Below are positions 48,304-56,541 of a stretch of DNA of 64,000 bases, piece by piece. The DNA comes from Nematocida parisii ERTm1. Lineage: Eukaryota; Microsporidia. Location of the stretch: positions 53,543-117,542 of the forward strand of contig NW_013524650.1 in assembly GCF_000250985.1 (NCBI RefSeq), read 5' to 3'. How positions within the stretch are numbered: position 1 is the first letter of the stretch; each line of letters begins with the position of its first letter. The notes beneath the pieces are model-generated. The model saw nothing but the letters and a program-made list of their open reading frames with translations. It did no database searches and was not told the DNA's origin. The translations under genes and the position numbers were made by a program.

Positions 48304-48308
48304 ATAAC
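48304..48308 (+). repeat. target-site duplication, right copy (ataac)
   Basis: The second copy of the 5-bp ataac, directly outside the right LTR, matching 46334-46338. Confidence 0.85.
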
Positions 48309-48561
48309 CAAGTTTTTTGCAATAAATGACATTATAATGTGCATGGGAATCCCTCAAATATTTGGGTGTGCTTTCATGATCAAAATAGTATATGATATTT
48401 ATCAGAACAAAGCCGGAAAGCGACAGATTTACGAATATATTATTGGTGCAAACTGCGTTGTTATATTTGCGCTCTACATTACATCTATTATATGCAACTT
48501 TGACATTAACAAGACACAAGTAACTGTGTTTATGAAAAAACTCCATGCATACTATACATAG
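48309..48561 (+). pseudogene. 3' part of the interrupted membrane-protein gene
   Basis: From base 48309 the frame that broke off at 46338 continues without a stop to TAG at 48559-48561. It includes two more hydrophobic segments (around the IIMCMGIPQIFGCAFM and NCVVIFALYITSIICN parts) and a polar end, KKLHAYYT. The two parts sum to 807 bases, exactly 269 codons with stop. An ATG at 48337 could allow a 74-residue fragment to be made on its own. Confidence 0.82.
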
Positions 48562-49175
48562 TTTTTTTGAATTGAAAAAGAGTTTATTTATATAAGGAAT
48601 ATGCATAATAGATAGTTTCTGTTAATTAGAATAACAAATTATGATCAATTTAAGTTTTAAGCTAGATTTGATCTTGCAATGAGAATACATATCCATAGCT
48701 TCAGTTGAAAAAACTAAGAAGAAAAGATATAATCCAAATATTACTAATACTTCATGACATATCGCATGATAGTATGAGAATTAGAATAAAAATAACTCCT
48801 CAATATTATTTTCATTTTAGTATAATTTCTATGTAAATATAACTATCATGGTACTATGCCAACTCTTATTATATTTTATAAAAAAGTTGGCAATATTGTA
48901 GTCCATTATTAAATTACTAGCTGAATTACAAATAAATTTTGGGGTATTATCTTGTTCTCGGGTTGTTTAATGTTAACTTGGATAGTATTTAAATACATAA
49001 TCACATAAACATTCTGGATATTAAACTGGATGGCAAATGGTTTTCTGTTTTTATTGAATTTAGTGCAATTATTGCACAGTTTTCTGTCTAGTTGGTTTAT
49101 TCTTGTGAAATTGTATTTTATTCTAAAAACACTGAAATGATTTTCTGGTTTTATTCTAAAAATACAATTTTTATA
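48562..49175. other. AT-rich spacer
   Basis: A 614-bp spacer with TTCTCGGGTTGTTTAA near 48955-48970. No gene seen. Confidence 0.5.
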
Positions 49176-50384
49176 TTAAATCCATCCAGAAATAATTGAA
49201 GCCAATAAGTCTTGAGTTGAACTTAATACATCACATCCCAAGAACTCCAAGAAAAGAATTCCAATTATCGCAAAGAAAGATATCTTAATTATTCTATCCC
49301 AGAATACGCTGGCTGGCTGTGGATCCGCAGGCTCAGAGCTTTCTATATTTGATGTGTCAAGAACAATAGGTAAACTTCTAATCCTAGACAATTGGCCTTT
49401 TATAGACTCTAAATAGGTTTTCACTATGTTAGATTTAAATTTGTTTATGTCAAAATTGCCGCTTTCTAATGTATTAATAATATCGTTCAGTGCATAATCA
49501 TTAATAAACAGTTTTTCTGTGGTCAGTAGTATATTTAACTCTGATATAAGCTGATTTATGCGTTCGTTACTATTTGATAAAAAATTTTCGCCGGTCTGAC
49601 TATGTAGATGCCATAGGCTAGGCAGAATATCAATAAAATTGTATTGATGCCCATTTATGTCTTGAATAGCCATTAAATTATATATTTCTTTTATAAAATT
49701 AAATCTACTAAATTGCTGTTCTTTTGCATATAATTGCAATGAATAAATATCATCATGAGACAATCCAAGCTTTTTCATATTTTCTTCAGTATTCTGTTTA
49801 AGCATAGAAAGATCATCTCCATGTTGTAATAGTATATCTAATGCTCTCTGCAGCCTTGAACATCCAAACTTTGGAACTATTTCAAAAAGGCTATCTAATA
49901 TAGCAGAATAATCTGCATTAATTAGATTAGCATCAATTCTCTTACTATCTATAGTCCTTACAATATTGTATAAGAAATTGGGCCTATATGAATACGCAAG
50001 TGCTGTGATTATATGATTTTCATTCACCATATCATAATATGCTGCTTTTTCACTAGCACTTTCTATTTTCATATCTGCTGCTTTTTGTATACTATCCATG
50101 TATAATTCTGTATCTTCTATTGCCGTATTAACTAGTGCTAGAACATACATAGATCCACATTTAATATCTAAACTTTTAATTTTATCCGCCAATTCCGAAA
50201 TAAACACATTGTATCCAAATCTTCTTATAGAAGCATACTGCTCTTTAAATACGAATTCTCTTTTATAGTGGTGTAATATTACTTCTAATACTTCTTCAGC
50301 GCATTCATCTATACTCTTGTTGTCTTGACTTCTGATTATTTCATTTAATTCATCTGTTAGCTTCTCTCTGTTAATTTCCATCAT
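49176..50384 (-). CDS. tail-anchored helical protein, lineage-specific, unknown
   Basis: A 402-residue helical protein with no N-terminal signal and one strong hydrophobic segment near the C-terminus (about residues 366-385, KISFFAIIGILFLEFLG) followed by a short tail. This is tail-anchored topology, with the large N-terminal part in the cytosol or, if exported, on the parasite surface. No domain is recognised. Two ATGs in tandem start the frame. It shares overall layout with the 413-residue gene at 62412-63653, and both may belong to a lineage-specific family; sequence similarity between them is not obvious by eye. Confidence 0.75.
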   Translation of the reverse strand: MMEINREKLTDELNEIIRSQDNKSIDECAEEVLEVILHHYKREFVFKEQYASIRRFGYNVFISELADKIKSLDIKCGSMYVLALVNTAIEDTELYMDSIQKAADMKIESASEKAAYYDMVNENHIITALAYSYRPNFLYNIVRTIDSKRIDANLINADYSAILDSLFEIVPKFGCSRLQRALDILLQHGDDLSMLKQNTEENMKKLGLSHDDIYSLQLYAKEQQFSRFNFIKEIYNLMAIQDINGHQYNFIDILPSLWHLHSQTGENFLSNSNERINQLISELNILLTTEKLFINDYALNDIINTLESGNFDINKFKSNIVKTYLESIKGQLSRIRSLPIVLDTSNIESSEPADPQPASVFWDRIIKISFFAIIGILFLEFLGCDVLSSTQDLLASIISGWI

Positions 50385-50475
50385 CTAAATTTTTTTTTGA
50401 TTAAAATATTTAAATTTTTAATAGAATAAATAATTTATTATTTATAAATATAATCCGAAATTAAAGTCTAATTAC

Positions 50476-50778
50476 TTATACTTTGGGGCATTCAGTGGTT
50501 TTCATTGAATGCATTGATTTTTCTGTATTTTTGTTATTATTAATGAACTGGTCATATGTAATTACATGATCAGTAGTATTGTTCATAGGAATAGTTGTAC
50601 TGTTTATTTGGCTTTTCTCAAGAATACTTAGTAAGTGCTTGTATCTTATTTCTGCTTTTCTATTCATTGAGGATATACAGCAGAACATAATCATAGAAAT
50701 AGCTAATATTATTACTATTAGTGCTCCTGTCCACTGTACTGTGCTTATTGGCAATTCTGTTTTTGGGTATGGTATCAT
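50476..50778 (-). CDS. small single-pass membrane protein, unknown
   Basis: A 100-residue protein with a short N-terminus, one hydrophobic segment at about 17-37 (WTGALIVIILAISMIMFCC), a basic flank (NRKAEIRYKH) and a 60-residue Asn/Thr-rich tail. Signal-anchor orientation with the tail in the cytosol is likely from the charge distribution. No homologue is recognised. It lies between other orphan membrane genes. Confidence 0.6.
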   Translation of the reverse strand: MIPYPKTELPISTVQWTGALIVIILAISMIMFCCISSMNRKAEIRYKHLLSILEKSQINSTTIPMNNTTDHVITYDQFINNNKNTEKSMHSMKTTECPKV

Positions 50779-51308
50779 TGTATTTTTCTGTTTGTTATTT
50801 CTCTTATATACTTTAATTATTTGATTTTTTATATAAATGATATTAACACATAAATTATAATGATATTTAATTATATCAGCAAATATATTATACTTATATC
50901 AATATTTATACTATGATCAGTATTTTTGTACTAATTATATAAATATCATTTATATCGTACACATTCTATTTTAACATTTTATGTTTATGAATAAAACTCA
51001 AATGTGTACAGGAATGTCTTACAAAAAATAAACACTTTCTATTTATTTATTATTTTCTATTACTAAAGTATATTAATACTTCAGAATATTATTTATTTTA
51101 AGAATACTTTGAAATTTAAATTTCGAGCTATGTTAAAATAGAAAAAGCAATATAGCACAACATAATATTTATATTACACAGCTAATTAGCAAATAAAACA
51201 TAATTATTGAGTAGGAGATACAATGTCCAATAAAGTATACATAGTTATAGGATATGTTTTGTTATATCTTCTATGCCTATAAATTTATACTAAAACTTTT
51301 TTAATATT
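50779..51308. other. AT-rich spacer between divergent genes
   Basis: A 530-bp spacer, among the most A/T-rich sequence in the window. No gene or RNA supported. Confidence 0.5.
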
Positions 51309-51569
51309 ATGGTGTACGTAAGCACACAGAAACCAAGCACACCTATAGAGCAAAGTATGACACTAGAAGAGCTCAGGCAGGGTTTACTGGAAATAGCAAT
51401 CGATCAGACTGAAAAGATATCCAGAAGTGAATTAATTAAAATAATTACAACGGTGGGAGATAAACTAACCTTAACAGAAGCAAATCAAGTTCTTTCTTTG
51501 ATACCCACAGTTAATGGAATAATTGAAATATCTTCATTAGTCAGTCACCTACAGAGTAATTCAGAATAA
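51309..51569 (+). CDS. calmodulin/myosin-light-chain-like EF-hand-fold protein (single lobe)
   Basis: An 86-residue protein resembling one EF-hand pair. MTLEELRQGLLEIAIDQTEKISRSELIKIITTVGDKLTLTEANQVLSLIP matches the C-lobe pattern of calmodulin and essential light chains (helix, loop, 'I...EL...L...G..LT..E...L'), then a second loop and helix. The calcium ligands in both loops are mostly lost, so calcium binding is unlikely; a structural light-chain role bound to a myosin IQ motif is plausible. There is no myosin in the window. Half the size of a normal two-lobe light chain. Confidence 0.6.
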   Translation: MVYVSTQKPSTPIEQSMTLEELRQGLLEIAIDQTEKISRSELIKIITTVGDKLTLTEANQVLSLIPTVNGIIEISSLVSHLQSNSE

Positions 51570-51634
51570 ATTGTATGATTTAAGTCGTAGTGTAATATAT
51601 AACAAGCATTTTTATTTTTTAGAGTATCAAGCGC

Positions 51635-51952
51635 ATGGAGAAAAAGAAAAGGACTCACTGGACAACAAACTATCTGAAAAGGATAAAGTCAACCGAAGTC
51701 ACCCTAAAAAGACGGCAATCAAAAAGGTCAAAAACTCTTCCTAATATACATAAAGAAATAGAAATTATGCCAATATTTACAAAAGAAAAAGAAGAAAAAG
51801 TACTTCGCACGCCGGATAGGGTGATTCATACTCCCAAAAGGAATTTAGTGTATATTTCACCACAGCACAACATCACCATCCCTCCCACGCCGCACGGCGC
51901 CAGCGAAGAATATATTTCCGAGACTCGGTCAAGAAAAAGACTATTCACGTAA
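51635..51952 (+). CDS. small basic disordered protein, unknown
   Basis: A 105-residue Lys/Arg/Thr-rich protein without hydrophobic segments. It has TP motifs (RTPDR, HTPKR, PPTPHG) that could be proline-directed phosphorylation sites, and ends RSRKRLFT. Its TAA stop overlaps the ATG of the next ORF by one base (TAATG). It may be a separate gene or the N-terminal part of a gene split by a frameshift. Confidence 0.55.
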   Translation: MEKKKRTHWTTNYLKRIKSTEVTLKRRQSKRSKTLPNIHKEIEIMPIFTKEKEEKVLRTPDRVIHTPKRNLVYISPQHNITIPPTPHGASEEYISETRSRKRLFT

Positions 51953-52440
51953 TGAAAAAAATAATTAGAATGGAGAAGATAGTTCCTGAGATGAGACAGA
52001 CAATAGATGCGGTGGAAAGAGGAACAAGGACACTATTCGACACACTAAACCCACAAAAACTATCTGCTGCCTCAGTTGATGAGGGGATATTTCCAGATGA
52101 AATACTAGAGTGCATTGAGAGAAGGAGGGAGCATCTCCTTAAGAAAATGGAAATATTTATGGAGAAGGAAAAATCAAATACTCTAGAGCTGTATGATAGA
52201 GTAAGTGGCATAGAAGAAATCAAAACCACAATTAGGGTCATACTACTTGAGATAGAAAAACTGCAAGCACAGACCGGCACTGCCTGTGTAAAGGAGTGTG
52301 GCCGGATGGTGAATGAATTAGAAACTATTAATAAGAAAGTACAATCTGTAAATTATGCTTATAGAAAGCTATACTATGTAACATTATCTGTATTTATACT
52401 TACAATAAGCATTATTATTATGAATATGCTTTCAGAGTAA
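51952..52440 (+). CDS. tail-anchored coiled-coil protein, unknown
   Basis: A 162-residue protein: charged helices with coiled-coil-like heptads (about 1-135) and a C-terminal hydrophobic anchor (about 139-158, LYYVTLSVFILTISIIIMN) with a short MLSE tail. This is SNARE-like topology, but a clear SNARE core with the central Gln/Arg layer is not visible. An alternative start is Met7. Overlap with the upstream stop suggests coupled expression or a disrupted single gene joining a basic N-terminus to a tail-anchored coil. Confidence 0.6.
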   Translation: MKKIIRMEKIVPEMRQTIDAVERGTRTLFDTLNPQKLSAASVDEGIFPDEILECIERRREHLLKKMEIFMEKEKSNTLELYDRVSGIEEIKTTIRVILLEIEKLQAQTGTACVKECGRMVNELETINKKVQSVNYAYRKLYYVTLSVFILTISIIIMNMLSE

Positions 52441-52455
52441 GAATATCAAATAACC

Positions 52456-52485
52456 CCAAAATAGCATAATAAGATTCTATTTTGG
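52456..52485 (+). terminator. inverted repeat after the stop codon of the tail-anchored gene
   Basis: CCAAAATAG, a 12-base loop, then CTATTTTGG, beginning about 15 bases after the TAA. It is a potential 3'-end hairpin. A function in 3'-end formation is only suggested by position. Confidence 0.3.
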
Positions 52486-52689
52486 TTTAGCTTATTAGTA
52501 ATAAAATAAAATAATACGATATATATAATAAATTATTTACTAAAACCAAAAATACTTATTATACAAATATTAAAAGATTCTATTGGTTATAAGACATGTA
52601 TAGCTGCTTTTTCTCTCTGCCTCTAGAATGTAAACTAAATCTACTCATGTAAACTGTACCTTTATTTATTCTCCATCGTCCTTATATAG

Positions 52690-52820
52690 TTTTGCAGTGT
52701 TATGCCAGCTGCTGTTACAACATAATAAAATTACTGGGGTCTGTCAAGAGACAGCTACACAAGGCCAATGGCACTCAAAGGCGATTATGGGGTCTATGGG
52801 CCTATGGAAATCAACATTTA
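52690..52820 (+). ncRNA. candidate structured non-coding RNA
   Basis: This 130-base island has higher GC than its surroundings and several local stems: CTGTC-AAGA-GACAG (about 52740-52753), GCC-AAT-GGC (about 52763-52771), GGTC-TATG-GGCC and a TGTTATG/CATAATA pairing around 52698-52725. An ANANNA-like hinge (ATAATA near 52721) and an ACA triplet at 52814-52816 would suit an H/ACA guide RNA with the second hairpin in between. No coding frame spans it. Identity and strand are unproven. Confidence 0.3.
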
Positions 52821-52914
52821 TATTAATTAATTAACTAAAAATACAATTTATTTTTAATTGGACAGTTAATAATTTTTAATTTAAAAATTTAAAAATCTAA
52901 AATATTTATATTTA

Positions 52915-55539
52915 ATGGAGGGCGGCAACAGAAGAATATGTCGAAGAAATATAGTTCTTGTTATTACTTTTACAGTATCACTAATTATTGGATTTTTAGT
53001 TGCAGATGCATACGGAATAATAGATTTAAATATAGATAGAAAGAAATATAAAGAAAAAAAAAGATATAAAAAGTGGAGGAGTGCGTTTAATGAAAAAGAA
53101 ACGGAAGAAGAAGAAAAACTGGACAAGTTCTACAGTAATTTAGGCAATTGGAGCGTGTTTACAGGCCGTGGATCCAGAAATAGAAATCAATTTGACCACA
53201 AATTAATATATGAAGAAAATTATGATAATTTTCAAATAACAGAACTATCCAATAATAATGAAACAAGTATGCCTAACATGCACAGATCAAGTAGCTCAAC
53301 ACGTGATGATATTAGTACTATATATAATAATATATTCACGGACAGGGCAGAGTACATAAAATCTGCTGAGAGAATATATACAATCCCGTGTAAGTTTGAT
53401 AAGGAATGGTGGATAACAAATATAATCAAGAAACACCAAGAATTTATTAATTTAAAACAGTACAGGCTGAAAACACTTATCGATAAAGACCAGAATACTA
53501 CAAGAACCAATGAGAGTGAATTAAGACAAGAGTTCAATTTATATTTTAAAAATATAATGAAAAGTGAATTTATAAAAAATTGTCTAGAATTCCTTAAAAA
53601 CTCAATTAATATGTATAAAAAATCCATTGAAAGCCTTATTGATGAGGTATTATCTATTAAATTTACTAATGTATATTCAGATGATGATTTAGACGACATA
53701 TTAAATATATTCAAAAGAATAAAATATGTTCTACATATCCATGAACCGTGCTATAATTTATGTAAAGAGTGCAATGGTATTACAATGGGAGAATCTATCG
53801 TAAGAACACGTATTTTTTATAATGAGCACATAAAGCTATCTAATATCTATATGTCTATGCATCATAATAAGTATATGAGCTCATCAGTTTATATGGCAAT
53901 ATTATCAATTTTAAGTATGACTGAAGTAGTTTATGATTTTAACAATGTATTCACAATTAGTGATATAGAAGAGATATTCAAGAGCCAGAAACTATCAGAT
54001 GAGAAAATAACAAACATTCAAATTATCTCAAATGTAAAAAATGTAAGGAATATTTCCATAACAAACAAAACCATAAAAACAATTATTGTTCAATTATATA
54101 ATCTTATTAAAGGAATATCAAATCAAGTGAAGAATTTTGAAAACGAAGAAGAAGATATTTTAGAAGCAGAAAAGATAGATGCTTGCATAAAAACAATTGC
54201 TACATCACTTAATATTTCTGATTATATACTTAACCCCGGGGGCAAGCGTGTTTTTTCATTAGAAATTGATGTATTTAATTGCTTATATGGTATTTTATGT
54301 GAATTTTATAAGAATTGTAAGTGTATTATTAAGAAAGAAAGGGAGTATGTTAAAGTATTAGGGAAGAATGTAATTGTAAAAGAAGGGTTAATTAAATGCA
54401 CAATTCCAAAAACAATTAATAGTTTTGTACCACAGGAATATGAAAAAATTAATACAACAATAGAACTTACTGGGCGCAATTCCACTGAGTTTTTACAGAT
54501 CTATTTTGTTGATAATGACGAACAAGTGCTAAAACCTGTTTTTATACCTGTAGATAAAAGCTTTAATAGTGTAAAACAGATTAAATGGCATATTTCTAAG
54601 CTATACAACATATACATAGGCCATATTTATAGGCTAATTTATGATCAGTCTAATTGTACTTGGTCATTCTCTGATAAAGATGAGGATATAATTGTACCAT
54701 TAGATGTAGCTAGTAACAATCAAAATATTTCTGTATTTTATTTTATAAATACTGATTTATATAAAAAATATTTGGATATTAATCTATTATTCTGTGTATT
54801 TACACATAAATCGTATAATAATAAGAATGATCACATTATTCCTATTCCTCTGTTTTTAAACAGTTTATATGTAGAAGTATTAGCTAATTATACTGAAAAT
54901 GAATTATTCTACGGTATAAAAAAAATCAAGATGTATAATATATATAATATGTATAAGGTCTTGCCGCATATTATTAAAATAGAGTCAGATGATTTGTCCT
55001 CAAATATACTCACAGATTCATTGTTTATTGACTTACACAGCCAGAAAATAGAAAATATTTATTCTGAAATAACAAATAGTTATGCCCCTAGAATGGGAAT
55101 TATTGAAAACAATGAAGTATTAGAGTTTTATACTGTTACACCTAAGTACATGGGGTATTTCATAGTACATTTCAATTTACCGCTGAGTAATTCTGTAAAA
55201 AAGTATAACATACCAGAATTCAATGATTATATAACAAAAAGCGTTGTTCTATCCACACCACACGACTATTTAATGTGGACTACTTCTAATAACGCCAATT
55301 ACATAGAAAACATAACAATATTCCTTGACAAAACCAATGCTGTGATCAGTAAAAAGTTTTGCAATGTCACAACCAGTAAATTAAAAGAACATAAAATAGT
55401 GCCAAAGTATGCAGTTCTTCAGAAAAGCATTAGAAATACGATTAATAACAGAAACATACTTGGGATTTTGCTTGAAGATCTATTAATTCAGTACAAAGAA
55501 AATAAGAGAGTAGATACTTCTTTAACAGATATATCTTAG
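52915..55539 (+). CDS. large signal-anchored protein, lineage-specific, unknown
   Basis: An 874-residue protein. A hydrophobic segment at about 12-32 (RNIVLVITFTVSLIIGFLVADAYG) after a basic RRICRR start makes a signal anchor or uncleaved signal peptide. A Lys/Glu-rich stretch (40-70) follows, then a long mixed helical/beta body rich in Asn, Ile and Tyr with no recognised domain. Clustered Cys residues (CYNLCKEC, near residue 280) may bind metal or form disulfides. Codons are strongly A/T-ending and more so than in housekeeping genes. The start is preceded by TTTATATTTA. Probably parasite-specific and possibly surface-exposed or exported. Confidence 0.78.
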   Translation: MEGGNRRICRRNIVLVITFTVSLIIGFLVADAYGIIDLNIDRKKYKEKKRYKKWRSAFNEKETEEEEKLDKFYSNLGNWSVFTGRGSRNRNQFDHKLIYEENYDNFQITELSNNNETSMPNMHRSSSSTRDDISTIYNNIFTDRAEYIKSAERIYTIPCKFDKEWWITNIIKKHQEFINLKQYRLKTLIDKDQNTTRTNESELRQEFNLYFKNIMKSEFIKNCLEFLKNSINMYKKSIESLIDEVLSIKFTNVYSDDDLDDILNIFKRIKYVLHIHEPCYNLCKECNGITMGESIVRTRIFYNEHIKLSNIYMSMHHNKYMSSSVYMAILSILSMTEVVYDFNNVFTISDIEEIFKSQKLSDEKITNIQIISNVKNVRNISITNKTIKTIIVQLYNLIKGISNQVKNFENEEEDILEAEKIDACIKTIATSLNISDYILNPGGKRVFSLEIDVFNCLYGILCEFYKNCKCIIKKEREYVKVLGKNVIVKEGLIKCTIPKTINSFVPQEYEKINTTIELTGRNSTEFLQIYFVDNDEQVLKPVFIPVDKSFNSVKQIKWHISKLYNIYIGHIYRLIYDQSNCTWSFSDKDEDIIVPLDVASNNQNISVFYFINTDLYKKYLDINLLFCVFTHKSYNNKNDHIIPIPLFLNSLYVEVLANYTENELFYGIKKIKMYNIYNMYKVLPHIIKIESDDLSSNILTDSLFIDLHSQKIENIYSEITNSYAPRMGIIENNEVLEFYTVTPKYMGYFIVHFNLPLSNSVKKYNIPEFNDYITKSVVLSTPHDYLMWTTSNNANYIENITIFLDKTNAVISKKFCNVTTSKLKEHKIVPKYAVLQKSIRNTINNRNILGILLEDLLIQYKENKRVDTSLTDIS

Positions 55540-55733
55540 CAATAAACACCTTATTATTTATTATACATTGTATACAATATAATATATAATGCACAAAGTG
55601 TAATTAATTATCTACTTTTATTCAATATTACTTAATACACATATACTAATAAATAGTAATTATTACACACTGTGTACAATATATTATTACTTCTATGATT
55701 AATACTTTATATACTATTGTTATTATATTTTAC

Positions 55734-56246
55734 TTAGTATGATTCAACAGGGACTAAAACACAAGTACCTTCACTGTAATTTACATATAATTCACGGTTT
55801 ATCACTGTAATATTAAGACAGTTATCTAGCCGTATGGATACGGTTAAGTTGGTTATTGAGAATTCTGAATCTGAATTTGGTCCCCCCACAGTGAATGAAA
55901 TTACTTCTTCCCTGCTGTGTGATATTCCTGCAACTAATCCGTCACTGAAATACGTCACTGACTCAGGGCGTACAGCAGGGATTTTGAAGAACTTTCTTAT
56001 TCTTCCTGTGGGTTTAAGGATTATTCCTGTTACTTTGTTGTTTATTAAGTACTCCTCTGAATTATCCTGGGCTTTTGTTACTCTTACGATATTCCGGATT
56101 GGGAGCAGGTGCCTTTTCTGGTTTATTATGAAATAGTCGTTATTTCCTTCTGTTACTACGCTGGATAAGTATTCTGACTCAATACTTGGTAAATCCTCTG
56201 ATTCTTTACCGATTACTTCTTTCTTTATGAATCTGTCCCATGCCAT
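55734..56246 (-). CDS. beta-rich protein, unknown
   Basis: A 170-residue soluble protein with no signal or membrane segment. Residues about 35-165 alternate hydrophobic and polar residues, suggesting a small beta fold, after an acidic N-terminus. GC content is higher than in neighbouring orphan genes, closer to the housekeeping genes. No family is recognised. Both flanks carry imperfect palindromes of the ACACTGTGT type (near 55674-55688, 56254-56268 and 56296-56309). Confidence 0.6.
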   Translation of the reverse strand: MAWDRFIKKEVIGKESEDLPSIESEYLSSVVTEGNNDYFIINQKRHLLPIRNIVRVTKAQDNSEEYLINNKVTGIILKPTGRIRKFFKIPAVRPESVTYFSDGLVAGISHSREEVISFTVGGPNSDSEFSITNLTVSIRLDNCLNITVINRELYVNYSEGTCVLVPVESY

Positions 56247-56541
56247 GAATTATTATACAGTGTGTATAAAATTTAAATATTTCACCAGAATTATTAGCAC
56301 ACTGTGTAAAATATTTTGATATTCTGAGTAAATTTTGAATATTTATGGGGGATACTGAGTGATAGGACATAAACAAAAGATCCTTTATGCGCATAAACAC
56401 GCATGCATGCAATATATTTAATCATACTGGAATATTCGGGCTTAATGATTTATTTATCTTATTATTGTATAAAATTAATTACACACTGCCCAGTTAATCC
56501 TGAACATCCGCGTATAAAATAAATACAATGTGTAATAAGTC

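Larger units (their letters stand above)
52441..52914. other. spacer with a post-stop hairpin and a GC-richer island
   Basis: A 474-bp spacer. CCAAAATAG and CTATTTTGG form a 9-bp inverted repeat at 52456-52485, just after the preceding stop. A GC-richer island at 52690-52820 is listed separately. The last 60 bases are TAAATTTAAAA-type A/T runs before the next start. Confidence 0.5.
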
